Source: Capsicum annuum | Taxonomy: Eukaryota; Streptophyta; Magnoliopsida; Solanales; Solanaceae | DNA: 64,000 nucleotides | Assembly: GCF_002878395.1 (NCBI RefSeq) | Contig: NW_025826215.1 | Span: 189,662 to 253,661 of the forward strand | Direction: 5' to 3' | Shown here: one piece after another, positions 24,560 through 35,704 of the stretch | How the letters are laid out: each line of letters begins with the position of its first letter | How positions within the stretch are numbered: position 1 is the stretch's first letter | Program-made: the position numbers and the translations under genes | Notes under the pieces: generated by a model | Told to the model about the DNA's origin: nothing | Seen by the model: the letters and a program-made list of their open reading frames with translations, nothing else | Databases searched by the model: none

Positions 24560-27500
24560 ATATTTGTCCCTTAGGAACATTCATCCTTGAATGAGACCAA
24601 TTTAGATGGAAGAATGATAAGCTGAAGTACATACAGAACATGAACAGCTGAAACATGACTACCTGACTGACATTACTGAGATTCATACTGAGCATGTATA
24701 TCTGATGCATGATTTTTTTTTACTGAGCTAATACATAAATGCATGACTGAGAGTATTGATAAGCTGATCACACACATCTTATGCGTGAATATATGACGGA
24801 ACTAACTTATGAACATGCGACTAAACATGTAAAGGTAATGATACCAAGTTTGAAATAAAAACTGAGCATGGAACTGAATACCACATTTGCAACTGAAATC
24901 TGAACATGAAACTGGATAAGCTTAAGAAAAGCTTTTACCTTGGGCTAAGTCTGAGCTTAATTACTAAATAAAAATGAGTGAAAACATGAGAACGTAACTA
25001 GATATCATGAACTGAATTGAGCCATTGAGTACATGGCTTATGACTGATAGTGGAGCTAGAGGGTCAACCTATGAGTAACCCCTACTCCTAAATTGGATTC
25101 CTAATGTAAAGAAAGAATGATATTTTCTTGTCATTAAAGTGTGGGATTTCATAGTGTATCTCCCCCATGGGACACTATGTCACTCAAAGAATACCGACTT
25201 GGCTGAGTCGCTGAGAAAACTGAAATGATGCACAAGGCATCTATGAGCTGAGTCTTAACTGAATATCTGGGATCTGAAAATGAGGAATAATACATCAAAT
25301 GGGTTGACCTTCCACCTATCTAGTTGGTTTATCTTAGAATGGTTACATTCAGGAGGCTTAAGATAGTATATCTAGATGGAAGGGACGGAAACCCAAACCA
25401 TGTGAACTTATCTGTCTGACTGATAGACTGACTTTCTGGTTTTACGGACTAACTCATGATGAAAACTTATGGTAGACTGGATCCTTTATTTAACACTCTT
25501 TCTATAATGTTCTAATGGTTTTAAGGCACAAGGAAATCTTGGCCTTGTCTAAACAAGACAGCTGAATAAGAAAATCATCACATGGCTAAAGTTTGGTAAG
25601 ATAAGTTGAGGCCTACGAACACCATTTAAGATGAAATGACTAAGTCTCTTGTACTAAAACTAATATTACTGAAAAGAGTCACATGGGTGTTGAACACGAG
25701 TGCATAAATATATTAACTTAGCTGATTAACTAGGTAGCTGATAGCTGAATACTGGGTGTGTAAGACTGAATTGTACTTGGTCTAAATAGCTGGACCGAAC
25801 ATGAGGTAATGGCTGACTGGGTAACATAAGGTAACTGAGCATGAATTTTGTGAAACTAAATTATTTAAGAATACAATACCAAGCGTATAACACGATTCTA
25901 AAATAGTCTATAAACTTAAGTACTGAAATACCTATAGATGGATAACTGATAATTGTTCACTATGGTCAAGCAAACCTGAAACTAAAATGAGTTACTGATA
26001 TGGTTACTTAACTGAAGCTGACACTATAACTAGGATTGTAACTGGGACTTATACTATAACTAAGTGTTGGATTCTGATGAATGAACATGGATAACTGTGG
26101 TTTAGACTGATATTGAAGAACTAAATTCTAAGACTGAACATTGATTATGAGTACTGAACACTAAAACTTTAACTGATATGGTAACTGAGTTTTTGGTAGT
26201 TATACGACGGGGGCTGACATAAGTCAAAGATCTGAATGCACACTCACACTCTATAATTTCCCATCTCATAAATACAACTGCTTGCTAGCTATTTACTTGC
26301 ACACTAATATGAAATTCAAGCCTATCTTCATCACTACATCCTTGTGTAAAATAAGCATGCAACAATCTTCCTTCAATATAAAACATCCACTCTCTTCCTT
26401 CTAAGCAACTGCTCTCCATCATACTATTTTCACCAAAAGAGCTCACTGATAGGTTAAATTAGGGGGACCTAAAGCATGAATGGATACTAATTGAACTTGA
26501 CACCTGACTGAAGCCTAAGAAATAGAATATAAACAACATAGATTTACCAAAAAAGGCCTGAACTAAGGATATACATGACATATCCTGGATTTAACTAATT
26601 AGTAGGAGCGTATCATGAGTCATGGAAGCTGAGTATACTGTAAAGTGTTACATGAGTACATGAGTCATGAGCTGCATGACTGGATTTCTGAGTTTTCTAC
26701 ATTCATGGGACATGATTTGTATTATTGAGGGGAAAAGAACTAAAGTCCTTATGTTGGGAACTGGAATCGTACATGATAATATAGAAAGCGTATGAATATA
26801 AGTTGTGTTCATGGAACTGAGATGTGAAGCATGCATAGTCATCATGCTGAATGGGGTATGAGACTTTACACTGAGATAAGGATGAGTCAGGGAATCATCT
26901 TCCCCTTACTGTTTTTCTATACATATTGGCACTACTACTAGGATCTGAGAGCCTACTCGATCACTTGATCTATCATCTCCACCTTAGCTTTAACCCGTCA
27001 TCATAAGTCTGTGAACACTTTTCTAAACTCTGAATTGAACTGCAATCATCATCACCTAGTAATACTCTGTTCGACACATGCTTACCTTACTAAACACATT
27101 ATCTGCTTCTGTTTCTTCATAGACGACTAATACCACATCACCTAATTTATATCCACACCATCATACTTAGTATCAAATTAATAAACATAAGTGCTAGCTT
27201 GCACTGTTCAAGCCTACTGATTTACTCTGGTACATCTATCCCTATGAATAGATAATCTATTCAACCTGAATAATGTTATCCCAAATCTACTACTGCTAAA
27301 CTCCTGAGTTTTTGCTTCTAACTCTAGGTTATATGCTATCTTAGAATTCTGAGAAGGGATCTGATGACATATGAGTTCTCATGATCATAAATAAGGGTTG
27401 TACAACTTTGGAATATAACTGAACTGATGGGATACTTCTGAGCTTGTAGGCAATCCCATATTAACTATCTGCGAGGACTGTCTAAGAAAGCCCCATCTCT

Positions 27501-27749
27501 AGGACTTTGAGCTTCACTATTTCTATTACCTTAAAAGTAAGGTGAAGTTGACATGAGTGAAGCATGAGGAGAATCTATATGAGTTTCTTAGAGAACTTTT
27601 CTATAGCATGATCTGAGATATGAAAAAAGGGAAACTGTTCCTAAAATATCTCATAACCTCCTACACATAAGTGAAGTGCACAACACACCCATGTATAAGA
27701 CTTTACTATATGTGGCTTTTTAGATTTCCTAGGACACTGTTGAACCCTA
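24560..27749 (-). other. E internal region, non-coding
   Basis: About 3.2 kb with no long open frame on either strand and none of the gypsy domains seen in C and D. It is rich in CTGA/ACTGA words. The end next to the right LTR (27470-27749) resembles a leader. The polypurine tract is represented on the minus strand just right of 24559. Small frames (for example 26648-26845) have no recognisable similarity and were not called. Confidence 0.75.
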
Positions 27750-27762
27750 GGCTCTAATACAA
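27750..27762 (-). other. E degenerate primer-binding site
   Basis: GGCTCTAATACAA corresponds to the complement of TGGTATCAGAGCC with two changes. It is adjacent to the right LTR, as in element C. Confidence 0.75.
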
Positions 27763-27766
27763 AGTT

Positions 27767-30678
27767 TTTAACGCCCAAATCTGGTACTCGAAATGCTATA
27801 TGGTGCTCATGAACCCAAAGGACCACAAGCTAACCCATGACTAATATATGTAACTGAGCATTGAATAATTCACTATAAATATGCAGAATATAAGCTGTAA
27901 GTCCATGAGGTTTAAAATGGCACTAATACTGAATATAATACAAAATCTATAATGGGGAATAAAAATACCCAAAACTAAAATAAACTGTCTGAACACATGT
28001 TCTAGTCTGAAAGCCTCTAAACTGTCTGAAAACTGTGGAGTTGATGGGATATGTCCCCAACTAACTCCAAAGTACTAAAATAATAAAGTAATAAAACAAT
28101 CATGTTATCCTCGAATGATGAGGACTTACTGCTAGTCTGGCTACTAACCATCTGATCTAGTAAGAATGCTTGGGGATCTCGTGCTCCTAAACCTATGGTA
28201 TAAAACACCATAGCTCAAATACATCAATACATTGAAGTTACTGGTATTCAAGTGAGGTAGGCTAAATACAATAGTTCATATGTATGAATAATACTAATTT
28301 ACTGACTAACATGAATGTAAGAATACATACATGAATACGTAAATATAACTGAGATCGTGATAACACTGACTCATGAATTCTGAAAACATGGATTTACTGA
28401 TATCTGAATACTAATATTGGGATAATAAATAACTAAGTCTATTGAATACTGAGAGACTGATATTATTTTATAGATAAAGGAATGACAATTTCTGACAATT
28501 TTGATTATGAAGAACTGTTTGATTGACTGTATCTGACAGTCCTGAAACTGAATACTGATAACATAAGTGATTGTATCTGATAGTCTAGGTTCTGGTGGAA
28601 TTGGTTGAGTTTTGTACTATTCTGAGTTGACTGTATCTGACAATCTTGAATTTTGTAGAACTATTTGAGTTTTATTACTAAGATTGAATGACTGTATCTG
28701 ACAGTCTTGATTTTGTAACTGATACTATGGTAAGTAATCATCCAACCAGCATTCCCCTAATATAACATTATGGCTGAGTTACGGTCCAATCTGTAACCCC
28801 AATTAGAAGGGTGTCAATACCGCGCCACTTGTAAGGACAATCTATGAGAAACCCTCATATAATAGGTAACTCTAGTGAGAATAGTGGGAACGCTTATATA
28901 ACAGGTTAAGCCACCTTATCTACCCTCATATAGCAGGTTATTATGTCTTAACTTATGTTGGCTACGTAGTTCTGGAATGCAAGGATTGCTTCTAATAATC
29001 ACACCCTCATATAACATGTGAGTTCCCATCCTTGGGTTCACTCGGTGCTGAATCCTACTCCTAACTTAATAGACACTGAACTGATTAACTAAACTGAACT
29101 GATTAACTGAATTGAACTGATTAACTAGATAGAACTAATACTAATAGTATTGTTTAGCGGAGCTAAATTGAGTTCACTGAGTTTCGTTGACTGCCAAAAT
29201 GCTACTGAGATCTGAGGACTGACGGAGAGTACTGAAGTTACTGAGATTACTAAGTACTGAGATCACTAAATTTACTAAACTACTGAGATTGCTAAGATTA
29301 CTAAGATTACTAAATAAGTTTGTACTGATACTGAGTTTACTTAGTTTTCCTGAGTCACATGACTGACTGAATTCTACTAATCATGGCTTGACTGAGAGTA
29401 TCATGAAAACATGAAACTGGCTCTAGGCACACAGCTAAATTGTCGGGTGCAAGTACCCTCAGGACTCGATAGCATAAAATTGATAGGACATAACACTTTT
29501 TGAACACATGACCAATATCAACAATTCATAATACATTAATTTGGGGATTTCATGAAGCACATGTTTATTGTAGTCTTGTACATGAATGGAATTGCATATA
29601 AACATATCATACTTTCATCAACCAAATCTCATAGACATTCCCTCAACCATTCATAATGCACACAATATCATGGAAGTCATTCTTGGTCATAGGGTAAAGC
29701 ATGCATTTATCACTTGGGTCACAATTAAGCTATAATGCATAATTTCTATTCTCTTAAGCATTTTATCAAACATCTAGGATGCATGACTTAGGGAATAGGC
29801 ATGACCATCAAGTTAATATAACAAATCTCCATATTTCAACTCAATTTCACATATTTCAGACCACATACTAGCATAGGTTCATGAACAACACATAAAGATT
29901 CCAACTTGGGAATCATACAACCATACTCACATGAACATAATCAACCCACAACAAAATATTCACAATACAATATTTAAAACTTGATTCTTGGGCTTCATGG
30001 ATGAAAGTAATCCATGAATAAATATTGTCCATACCTTAGTTCTTGATTCTATGAAGATTGATGGAGATATTCTTGAATTTAAGTCTTGGATTTGAATCCC
30101 TAATTGAAAACCCTAGTTTATTCTTGAGAGAAACTTGAGAGAAACACTATATTTTGGGTGAAATATGGCTGAATCACGTGTTATTAGGTTTATATAGGGG
30201 TGAGAAGTTGACCCTTTTAACCCTTGGATGCGCATTTTAATTCTGTGAAAATTTCCCGACCTGAACCCCTGGCGCGACGCGGCACTATCGCGCCGTGTGT
30301 CTGGAACGTGACAAATAGGAAATTGCATGGTAGCGCGATGCAAAGCTATCGCGTTGCCACTTTGTTTGTGACCTGAAAGTTTGGTACAACATGGCTCTAT
30401 TGTGGAGCAACACTACAAATTAACAATTGCCATTTAAGTTGGCTCCGCGATGTACTGATACCTCGGGTGATACACTGCTTCACTAAAAAGGTTCTAACTC
30501 TTTGCCCGGGTGGCGGATTTGGGCGAATTTGGTATCGATGGAAAGATTATTCAATTTACCACTTGATAAAAAGTGAAAATCTTAAAAATACCATATGTAT
30601 AAAGTGGATTCATCATTGAAACAATTCTTTGATATTTTTGGGATGAATTTAAGATGGGTAATTTTATGGGGGATTACA
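27767..30678 (-). repeat. E 5' LTR
   Basis: Partner of 21675-24559, slightly longer. The inner terminal dinucleotide TG has become TT. It contains GACTGTATCTGACAGTC at 28525-28541, palindromes at about 30268-30360 and the cross-family block at 30486-30556. It ends GGATTACA at 30678. Confidence 0.9.
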
Positions 30679-30735
30679 GAGCATAATATCAAATTAAAAT
30701 TTTAGTATAATCATTTATTTCTTTCATTATAGAAC

Positions 30736-31640
30736 ATGACTCCCAAGAAGGATGGAAGAAGAACAGGAAATTAGCTAGCCCCTCCGCCCGCCCAGGTAGA
30801 TCCTATGGACGTGCATGTCTCCCATATGGAATTCAGAGCAGCTTTCACCACCCTAGATCATTCTATGACAGCCTAGAATGAACACCCTACTACTATTTTA
30901 GCCAATCTTGTGGCCAATACTACTGCATCTAGGATTTGGGACTTCACCCGAATGAACCCTCCCTCTTTTATCGGGTCAAAGTCAGATGAGGACCCACAGG
31001 AATTTCTTGATCAGGTGCAAAAGGTTACAAATATTATGGGAGTGACTGCTATTGAGAGTGTTGACTTGTCTACATGCCAGTAACAGGATGTGGCTTACTC
31101 GTGGTTCTAATAGTAGAAAGTAGAGAGGGCCTCAGATGCAGGGCCCACAGAATAAGAGGAGTTTTCTATTGCTTTTCTGGATAGGTTCTTCCCATTGGAG
31201 TTAAAGAAAGCTATGGTTTTCAAGTTTAAAAATATGAGGCAGGGCAACATGACAGTACACGAGTATTATCTTAAGTTTACTTAGTTATCCAGATATGCCC
31301 CTCATGTGGTAGCAGATAGCAAATCTAAGATGAGTTAGTTTGTGTCTGGTGTATGTAGCAATGTGGTCAAGGAGTGTAGAACCACAATGTTGATTAAGAA
31401 GATAGACATATCTAGGCTCATTGTCCATGCTCAGCAGATAGGGGAGGCTAAGAATAAAAAAAGAAAAGGGAGAACAAAAGACCTAGAATAGGTAGTTTCA
31501 ACTTCACCCAGCCTAAGTCAGAGGGTGGTAATCCTTCTCAGTTCCACCTGAAATCTTCAGCCCCAACTCTATCCTCAGTTAGTGCTCCAGTACCAAAATT
31601 TAGGGATGGCAACAAAGATAGGGCATCAGGCCCTAAACCC
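30736..31640 (+). pseudogene. D gag, first part
   Basis: The ATG at 30736 starts MTPKKDGRRTGN followed by a stop. The same frame then gives FTRMNPPSFIGSKSDEDPQE, FLDRFFPLELKKAMVF and EYYLKFT, landmarks of the retrotransposon Gag domain. Several UAG codons stand where related Gags have glutamine or tryptophan, consistent with C-to-T decay. E sits in the leader just upstream. The protein would form the virus-like particle in which reverse transcription occurs. Confidence 0.87.
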
Positions 31641-31800
31641 TAAGGTAGTGTTAATAATGCCCGAATGAATTCTCTTTGCCAAAAAATATAGCAGAAACCA
31701 TCAAGGTGAGTATAGACCTGATAGTGGGGTGTGCTTCTGGTATGGCAAGCAAGGTAATCAAATTCGAGAGTGTTGGGTAGTTGCTCAGAAAGGTAGGGAG
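31641..31800 (+). pseudogene. D Gag zinc knuckle
   Basis: CFWYGKQGNQIREC at 31732-31773 aligns with C-x2-C-x4-H-x4-C. The second Cys is Tyr and the His is Asn, so two zinc ligands are lost. Confidence 0.78.
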
Positions 31801-31899
31801 TTGCGCCAATAGGGCCAGTCCCATCAATGGTCAGTTCCAGCTGATTGCCCAACACATTAGGGTGTTTCTTCCAGTTCTACCAGAGGGCAACGCCCAAAC

Positions 31900-32560
31900 A
31901 GACTCTACGCACTTCAGTCCCGACAGGATCAGAAAAGTTCTTCTAATGTGGTCACTGATACGTTACAAGTTTATCATTTACATATTTATGCTTTGTTAGA
32001 TCCAACAGTTTACTTGTCCTTTATAACTTTGTATATAGCTGTTAACTTTGGAGTCAGTCCCAAAATCCTAGCAAAGCCTTCTTTAGTCTCTACCCCAGTA
32101 GGTAAATCTATCATAGCCTGATGGGTATACAGGAACTGACTGGTTATGGTATCTTAGAAGATCACTTCAGTAGACTTAGTAGAATTAAAGATGACAGATT
32201 TTGATGTTTTTCTTAGCATGGATTGGCTTCACTCATGCTATGCCTTAGTTGACTGCAGAAATAGAATTTTTTAATTTAAATTTCAGAACGAGTCTGTCCT
32301 AGAGTAGAGGGGTTGTACTTCAGCATTTAGGGGTCAGCTTATTTCCTACCTTAGGGGAAGGAAAATGATATCAAAGGGATGTGTCTACTATGTCGTTTGA
32401 GTCCAAGACTCTACTTCAGAAACCTCTACTCTCGAGTCAGTATCAGTGGCATATTAGTTCCTAGATGTGTTTCTCAAAGATCTTCTCGAAGTTTCTCTCG
32501 AGAGGGAAAATGACTTCGGAATTGACCTTCTTCCAGATACTCAGCCTATTTTTATTCTGT
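31900..32560 (+). pseudogene. D aspartic protease and protease-RT connector
   Basis: VYHLHIYALLDPTVYLSF spans the active site; the D-P-G-S seen in C is D-P-T-V here (31999-32010). Further on, [17 protein letters not shown] matches the protease C-terminal motif, and DVFLKDLLEVSLERENDF matches the connector. Stops occur at several points. Confidence 0.8.
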
Positions 32561-33320
32561 GATATAGAACAGCTCCGGCAGAACTCAGGGAATTAAAAGA
32601 ACAGTTAAAGGATCTCTTAGATAAGGTATTCATTAGACCCAGCGTATCCCCTTGGGGTGCACCAGTTTTATTCATACGTAAGAAAGACGGTTCTCCTAAA
32701 ATATGTATAGACTACCATCAGCTAAATAAATTCATCATCAAAAACAAGTTTCCATTTCCCAGAATAGATGACTAGTTCGACCAACTTCTAGGTGTCAATT
32801 ACTTTTCTAAGATAGACCTCAGATCAGGCTATCATCTGCTCAGAGTCAGAAAATGTGATATCTCAAAAATAGCATTCAAAACTCGCTATGGTCACTTTAA
32901 ATTCTTAGTCATGTCATTTGGTTTTATCAATGCACCAGAAGCTTTCATGGACTTGATGAATCGTGTGTTCAAGCAGTACTTGGACATGTTCATCATAGTC
33001 TTTATTGATGACATCCTTGTCTACTCCCGCAGTGAACATGATCATGCAGACTATCACATAAATAGTGTTACAAACTCTCAGACTCCATCAGCTATTCACC
33101 AAATTTAGTAAGTGCAAATTTTGGCTAAGGTCAGTAGCTTTCCTCAGCCATATCATTTTTAGTGATGGCATTAGAGTTGATCCTCAAAAGAATAAAGCAG
33201 TGAGAAACTGGCCCAGACCCATCTCTCTATCAGATATCAGGAGTTTCTTGGGCTTGACTAGCGATTACCGATGTTTTTTTAGGGATTTTCATTTATTGCA
33301 TCCCCTATATCCCGATTGAC
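32561..33320 (+). pseudogene. D reverse transcriptase
   Basis: Motifs in order: [72 protein letters not shown] and the catalytic [12 protein letters not shown], with FIDD at 33001-33012 intact. A frameshift near 33060 moves the thumb ([18 protein letters not shown]) to the frame 33065-33319. A stop replaces leucine in RIDDLF. The catalytic aspartates are kept, unlike R1. Confidence 0.9.
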
Positions 33321-34046
33321 TCAAAAGAAAGTCAAATTCCAGTGGTCAGATTCTTGTGAGAAGAGTTTTTAGGAGTTGAATACTCGACTCACTATAGCCC
33401 CAATTTTGACTTTACCAGATAGTTCAGCTGGATTTATTGTATATTATTATGCTTCCAGAGTTGGTTTGGGGTGTGTTTTAATGCAGAGAGGTAAGGTCAT
33501 AGCCTATGCCTCTAGATAGCTTAAGCCTCATGATAAAAACTATCCCACTCATGATCTTAAGTTACCAGCAGTAGTGTTTTCCTTAAATATTTGGAGGCAT
33601 TATTTGTAAGGAGTGTATGTGGATATGTTCACTAACCATAAGATCCTGCAGTACATATTTTCTTAGAAAGGTCTAAACCTCCATCAGAAAAAGTGGTTGG
33701 AGTTATTAAAAGACTACGACTTGAGTGTCCTGTATCATTCGGGCAAGGCCAATGTGGTGGTTGATGCGCTCATTAGGATGTCTATGGGTAGTGTTCCTCA
33801 CGTGGAAGATGATAAGAAGAAGTTAGCTCAGAAAGTTTATCAATTTGCCCAATTAGGTGTCTGCTTAGTCAATTCAGGAGAAGGTAGTGTATTGGTGCAG
33901 AGTAGTTTAGAATCATCTCTGGTTTCTGAGGTGAAGGAAAAGCAGGATACGAATCCCAGTCTAGTTAAGTTGAAAAAATCAGTCAGAGATCAGAAGGTTG
34001 AGGTTTTCTCCCAAGGGGAAGATGGTGTGTCGCATTGCCAGGGTTA
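33321..34046 (+). pseudogene. D RNase H and integrase linker
   Basis: GLGCVLMQRGKVIAYASR, NYPTHDLKLPAVVF and DMFTNHKILQY mark RNase H in a frame with stops. The open frame 33697-34047 gives ELLKDYDLSVLYHSGKANVV and the linker up to QKVEVFSQGEDGVSHC. The ADALSR-type motif is degraded to VDALIR. Confidence 0.85.
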
Positions 34047-34940
34047 GCTATGTGTGCCAAGTGTGGACGACTTGAGGTAGTAGATTCTTGTAAAAGTGCA
34101 TGGCACGCGCTACTTGATTCACCCAGGGGCCACTAAGATATACCACAACTTGTGGGAAGTCTATTGGTGGAGTAGGATAAAGAGAGATAATGTAGAGTTT
34201 GTGGCTAAGTACTCAAAACATTAACAGGTTAAAATCGAGTATCAGAAGCCTAGTGGGTCCATGCAGGAGTTTAGTATTCCCACATAGAAATGGGAAGATG
34301 TGAACATGGATTTTGTGATGGGTTTGCCCTATACTTGTCGGGAGCATAATTCAGTTTGGGTCATTAATGATAAAATGACCAAATCAGCACATTTTTTATG
34401 AGTCCATACCTCTTATTCAGGCGAGGATTATGCCAAGCTCTATGTTAGAGAGTTGGTCAAATTTCATGGGATTCCCTTATCCATCATTTCAGATAGAGGT
34501 ATGCAGTTCACCTCTCATTTCTGGAAAGCCTTCCAAAAGTATCTTGGTACCCAAGTTCACCTCAGTACAGCCTTCACCCTCAAATAGTTGGTTAAGTGAA
34601 GAGGACCATCCATACTCTAGAAGATATGTTAAAGGCATCTGTCATTGACTGTAAGGGCAGTTGGGATGACCATTTGCCACTGATTTAGTTTGCATATAAT
34701 AATAGTTACCATTCCAGCATTCAGATGGGTTTGTTTGAGGCACTCTATGGGAGGAGATGTAGATCTCTCACTGGTTGGTTTAAAGTAGGTAAGGCCATAG
34801 TGGTAGGACCTGACTTGGTATTTGGTACCTTATAAAAAGTTCAGTTGATCAGGGAGAGGCTTAAGATAGCTCAGAGTCGACAGAAGTCATATATGGATGT
34901 ATGAAGAAACGATCTTAAGTTCGAGATTGGTGATTATGTA
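34047..34940 (+). pseudogene. D integrase core
   Basis: The zinc-binding segment (HPGATKIYHNLWEVYWW, then AKYSKH) has lost its two cysteines. VNMDFVMGLP and IISDRGMQFTSHFW keep the two catalytic aspartates, with frameshifts between pieces. In the third catalytic motif, where C reads GQAERTIH, D reads VKRTIH: the AAG codon at 34599-34601 replaces the glutamate. A stop also lies just before it. Confidence 0.85.
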
Positions 34941-34943
34941 TAT

Positions 34944-35381
34944 TTGAAGATCTTTCCTATGAAAGGAGTGAAGAGTTTTAGAAATAAAGGGAAACTCAAT
35001 CCCCGATATGTCAGTCCTTTCCAAATTCTCATTCATTTTGGAAAGGTAGCTTACGAGCTTGAGTTTCCTTCAGACTTAAATTTAGTCCACCCAGTGTTTC
35101 ATGTCTTATTGCTAAAAAAATGCGTAGGTGACCCAGCAGTTGTAGTCCCTGTAGAGAGGATAAATTTTCAAACCAACCTCTCTTATGAGGAAATTCCAGT
35201 TGAAATCCTTGATTATCAGATTCACAGACTAAGGAATAAAGAAGTCTCTCTAGTCAAAGTTCTTTGGCAAAATCAGTCCGTTGAGGGAGCTACTTGGAGA
35301 GCAGAAAAAGATATGTGGACCAAGTATCCTCACCTCTTCTCCGCAAACTCAAACTCATCTCAAGGTAATAGTTTTCCTTAA
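34944..35381 (+). pseudogene. D integrase C-terminus with chromodomain-like tail
   Basis: 145 uninterrupted residues: FPMKGVKSFRNKGKLNPRYV, FGKVAYELEFP, HPVFHVLLLKK, and the chromodomain-like segment at residues 86-132 (VEILDYQIHRL, VKVLWQN, GATWRAEKDMWTKYPHLF). It ends at 35381, about 320 bp before the LTR. This tail is what assigns families A and C to chromoviruses. The start methionine is internal; an upstream stop separates it from the core. Confidence 0.87.
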
Positions 35382-35704
35382 ATTTACTCAGTTTCATGTT
35401 CAGATATAGTTACCAATTTTGTATCAAGTAATGTTGTATACTTAGTCATGCATTCATGAATCAGTTTAGTCATGTTCTCATGCATTAGATATGCATGTTT
35501 AGTATAAAAACTCAGCTTATCAGTAATATTAGTTACAAAATCATGCATCAGTCATGCATGTTCAGTATAATAACTCAGTATATCAGTAGTCTCAGCCATG
35601 AAATCATGCTTCATTTGTGCATGTCCAGTGTGTACTTTCAGTCTATCAGTTCTCCCATCTTAGTCAGTCTTATTCGAGAATGAATGTTCCCAAGGGGGAG
35701 ACAT
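35382..35704 (+). other. D 3' untranslated segment and polypurine tract
   Basis: Non-coding; carries three loosely repeated ATCATGCAT..TGCATGTTCAGTATA-like units at 35440-35640. The purine run AAGGGGGAGA just before 35705 is the plus-strand primer. Confidence 0.8.

Larger units (their letters stand above)
21675..30678 (-). mobile_element. E: non-autonomous LTR retrotransposon without gag-pol
   Basis: A 9,004-bp element flanked by GAGTA (21670-21674) and GAGCA (30679-30683), a duplication with one change. The LTRs are 21675-24559 (2,885 bp) and 27767-30678 (2,912 bp). A degenerate primer site lies at 27750-27762, so it reads on the minus strand. The 3.2-kb internal region contains no gag, protease, RT or integrase similarity in any frame. 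Structurally it fits a large retrotransposon derivative dependent on proteins of a related element. Confidence 0.85.
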
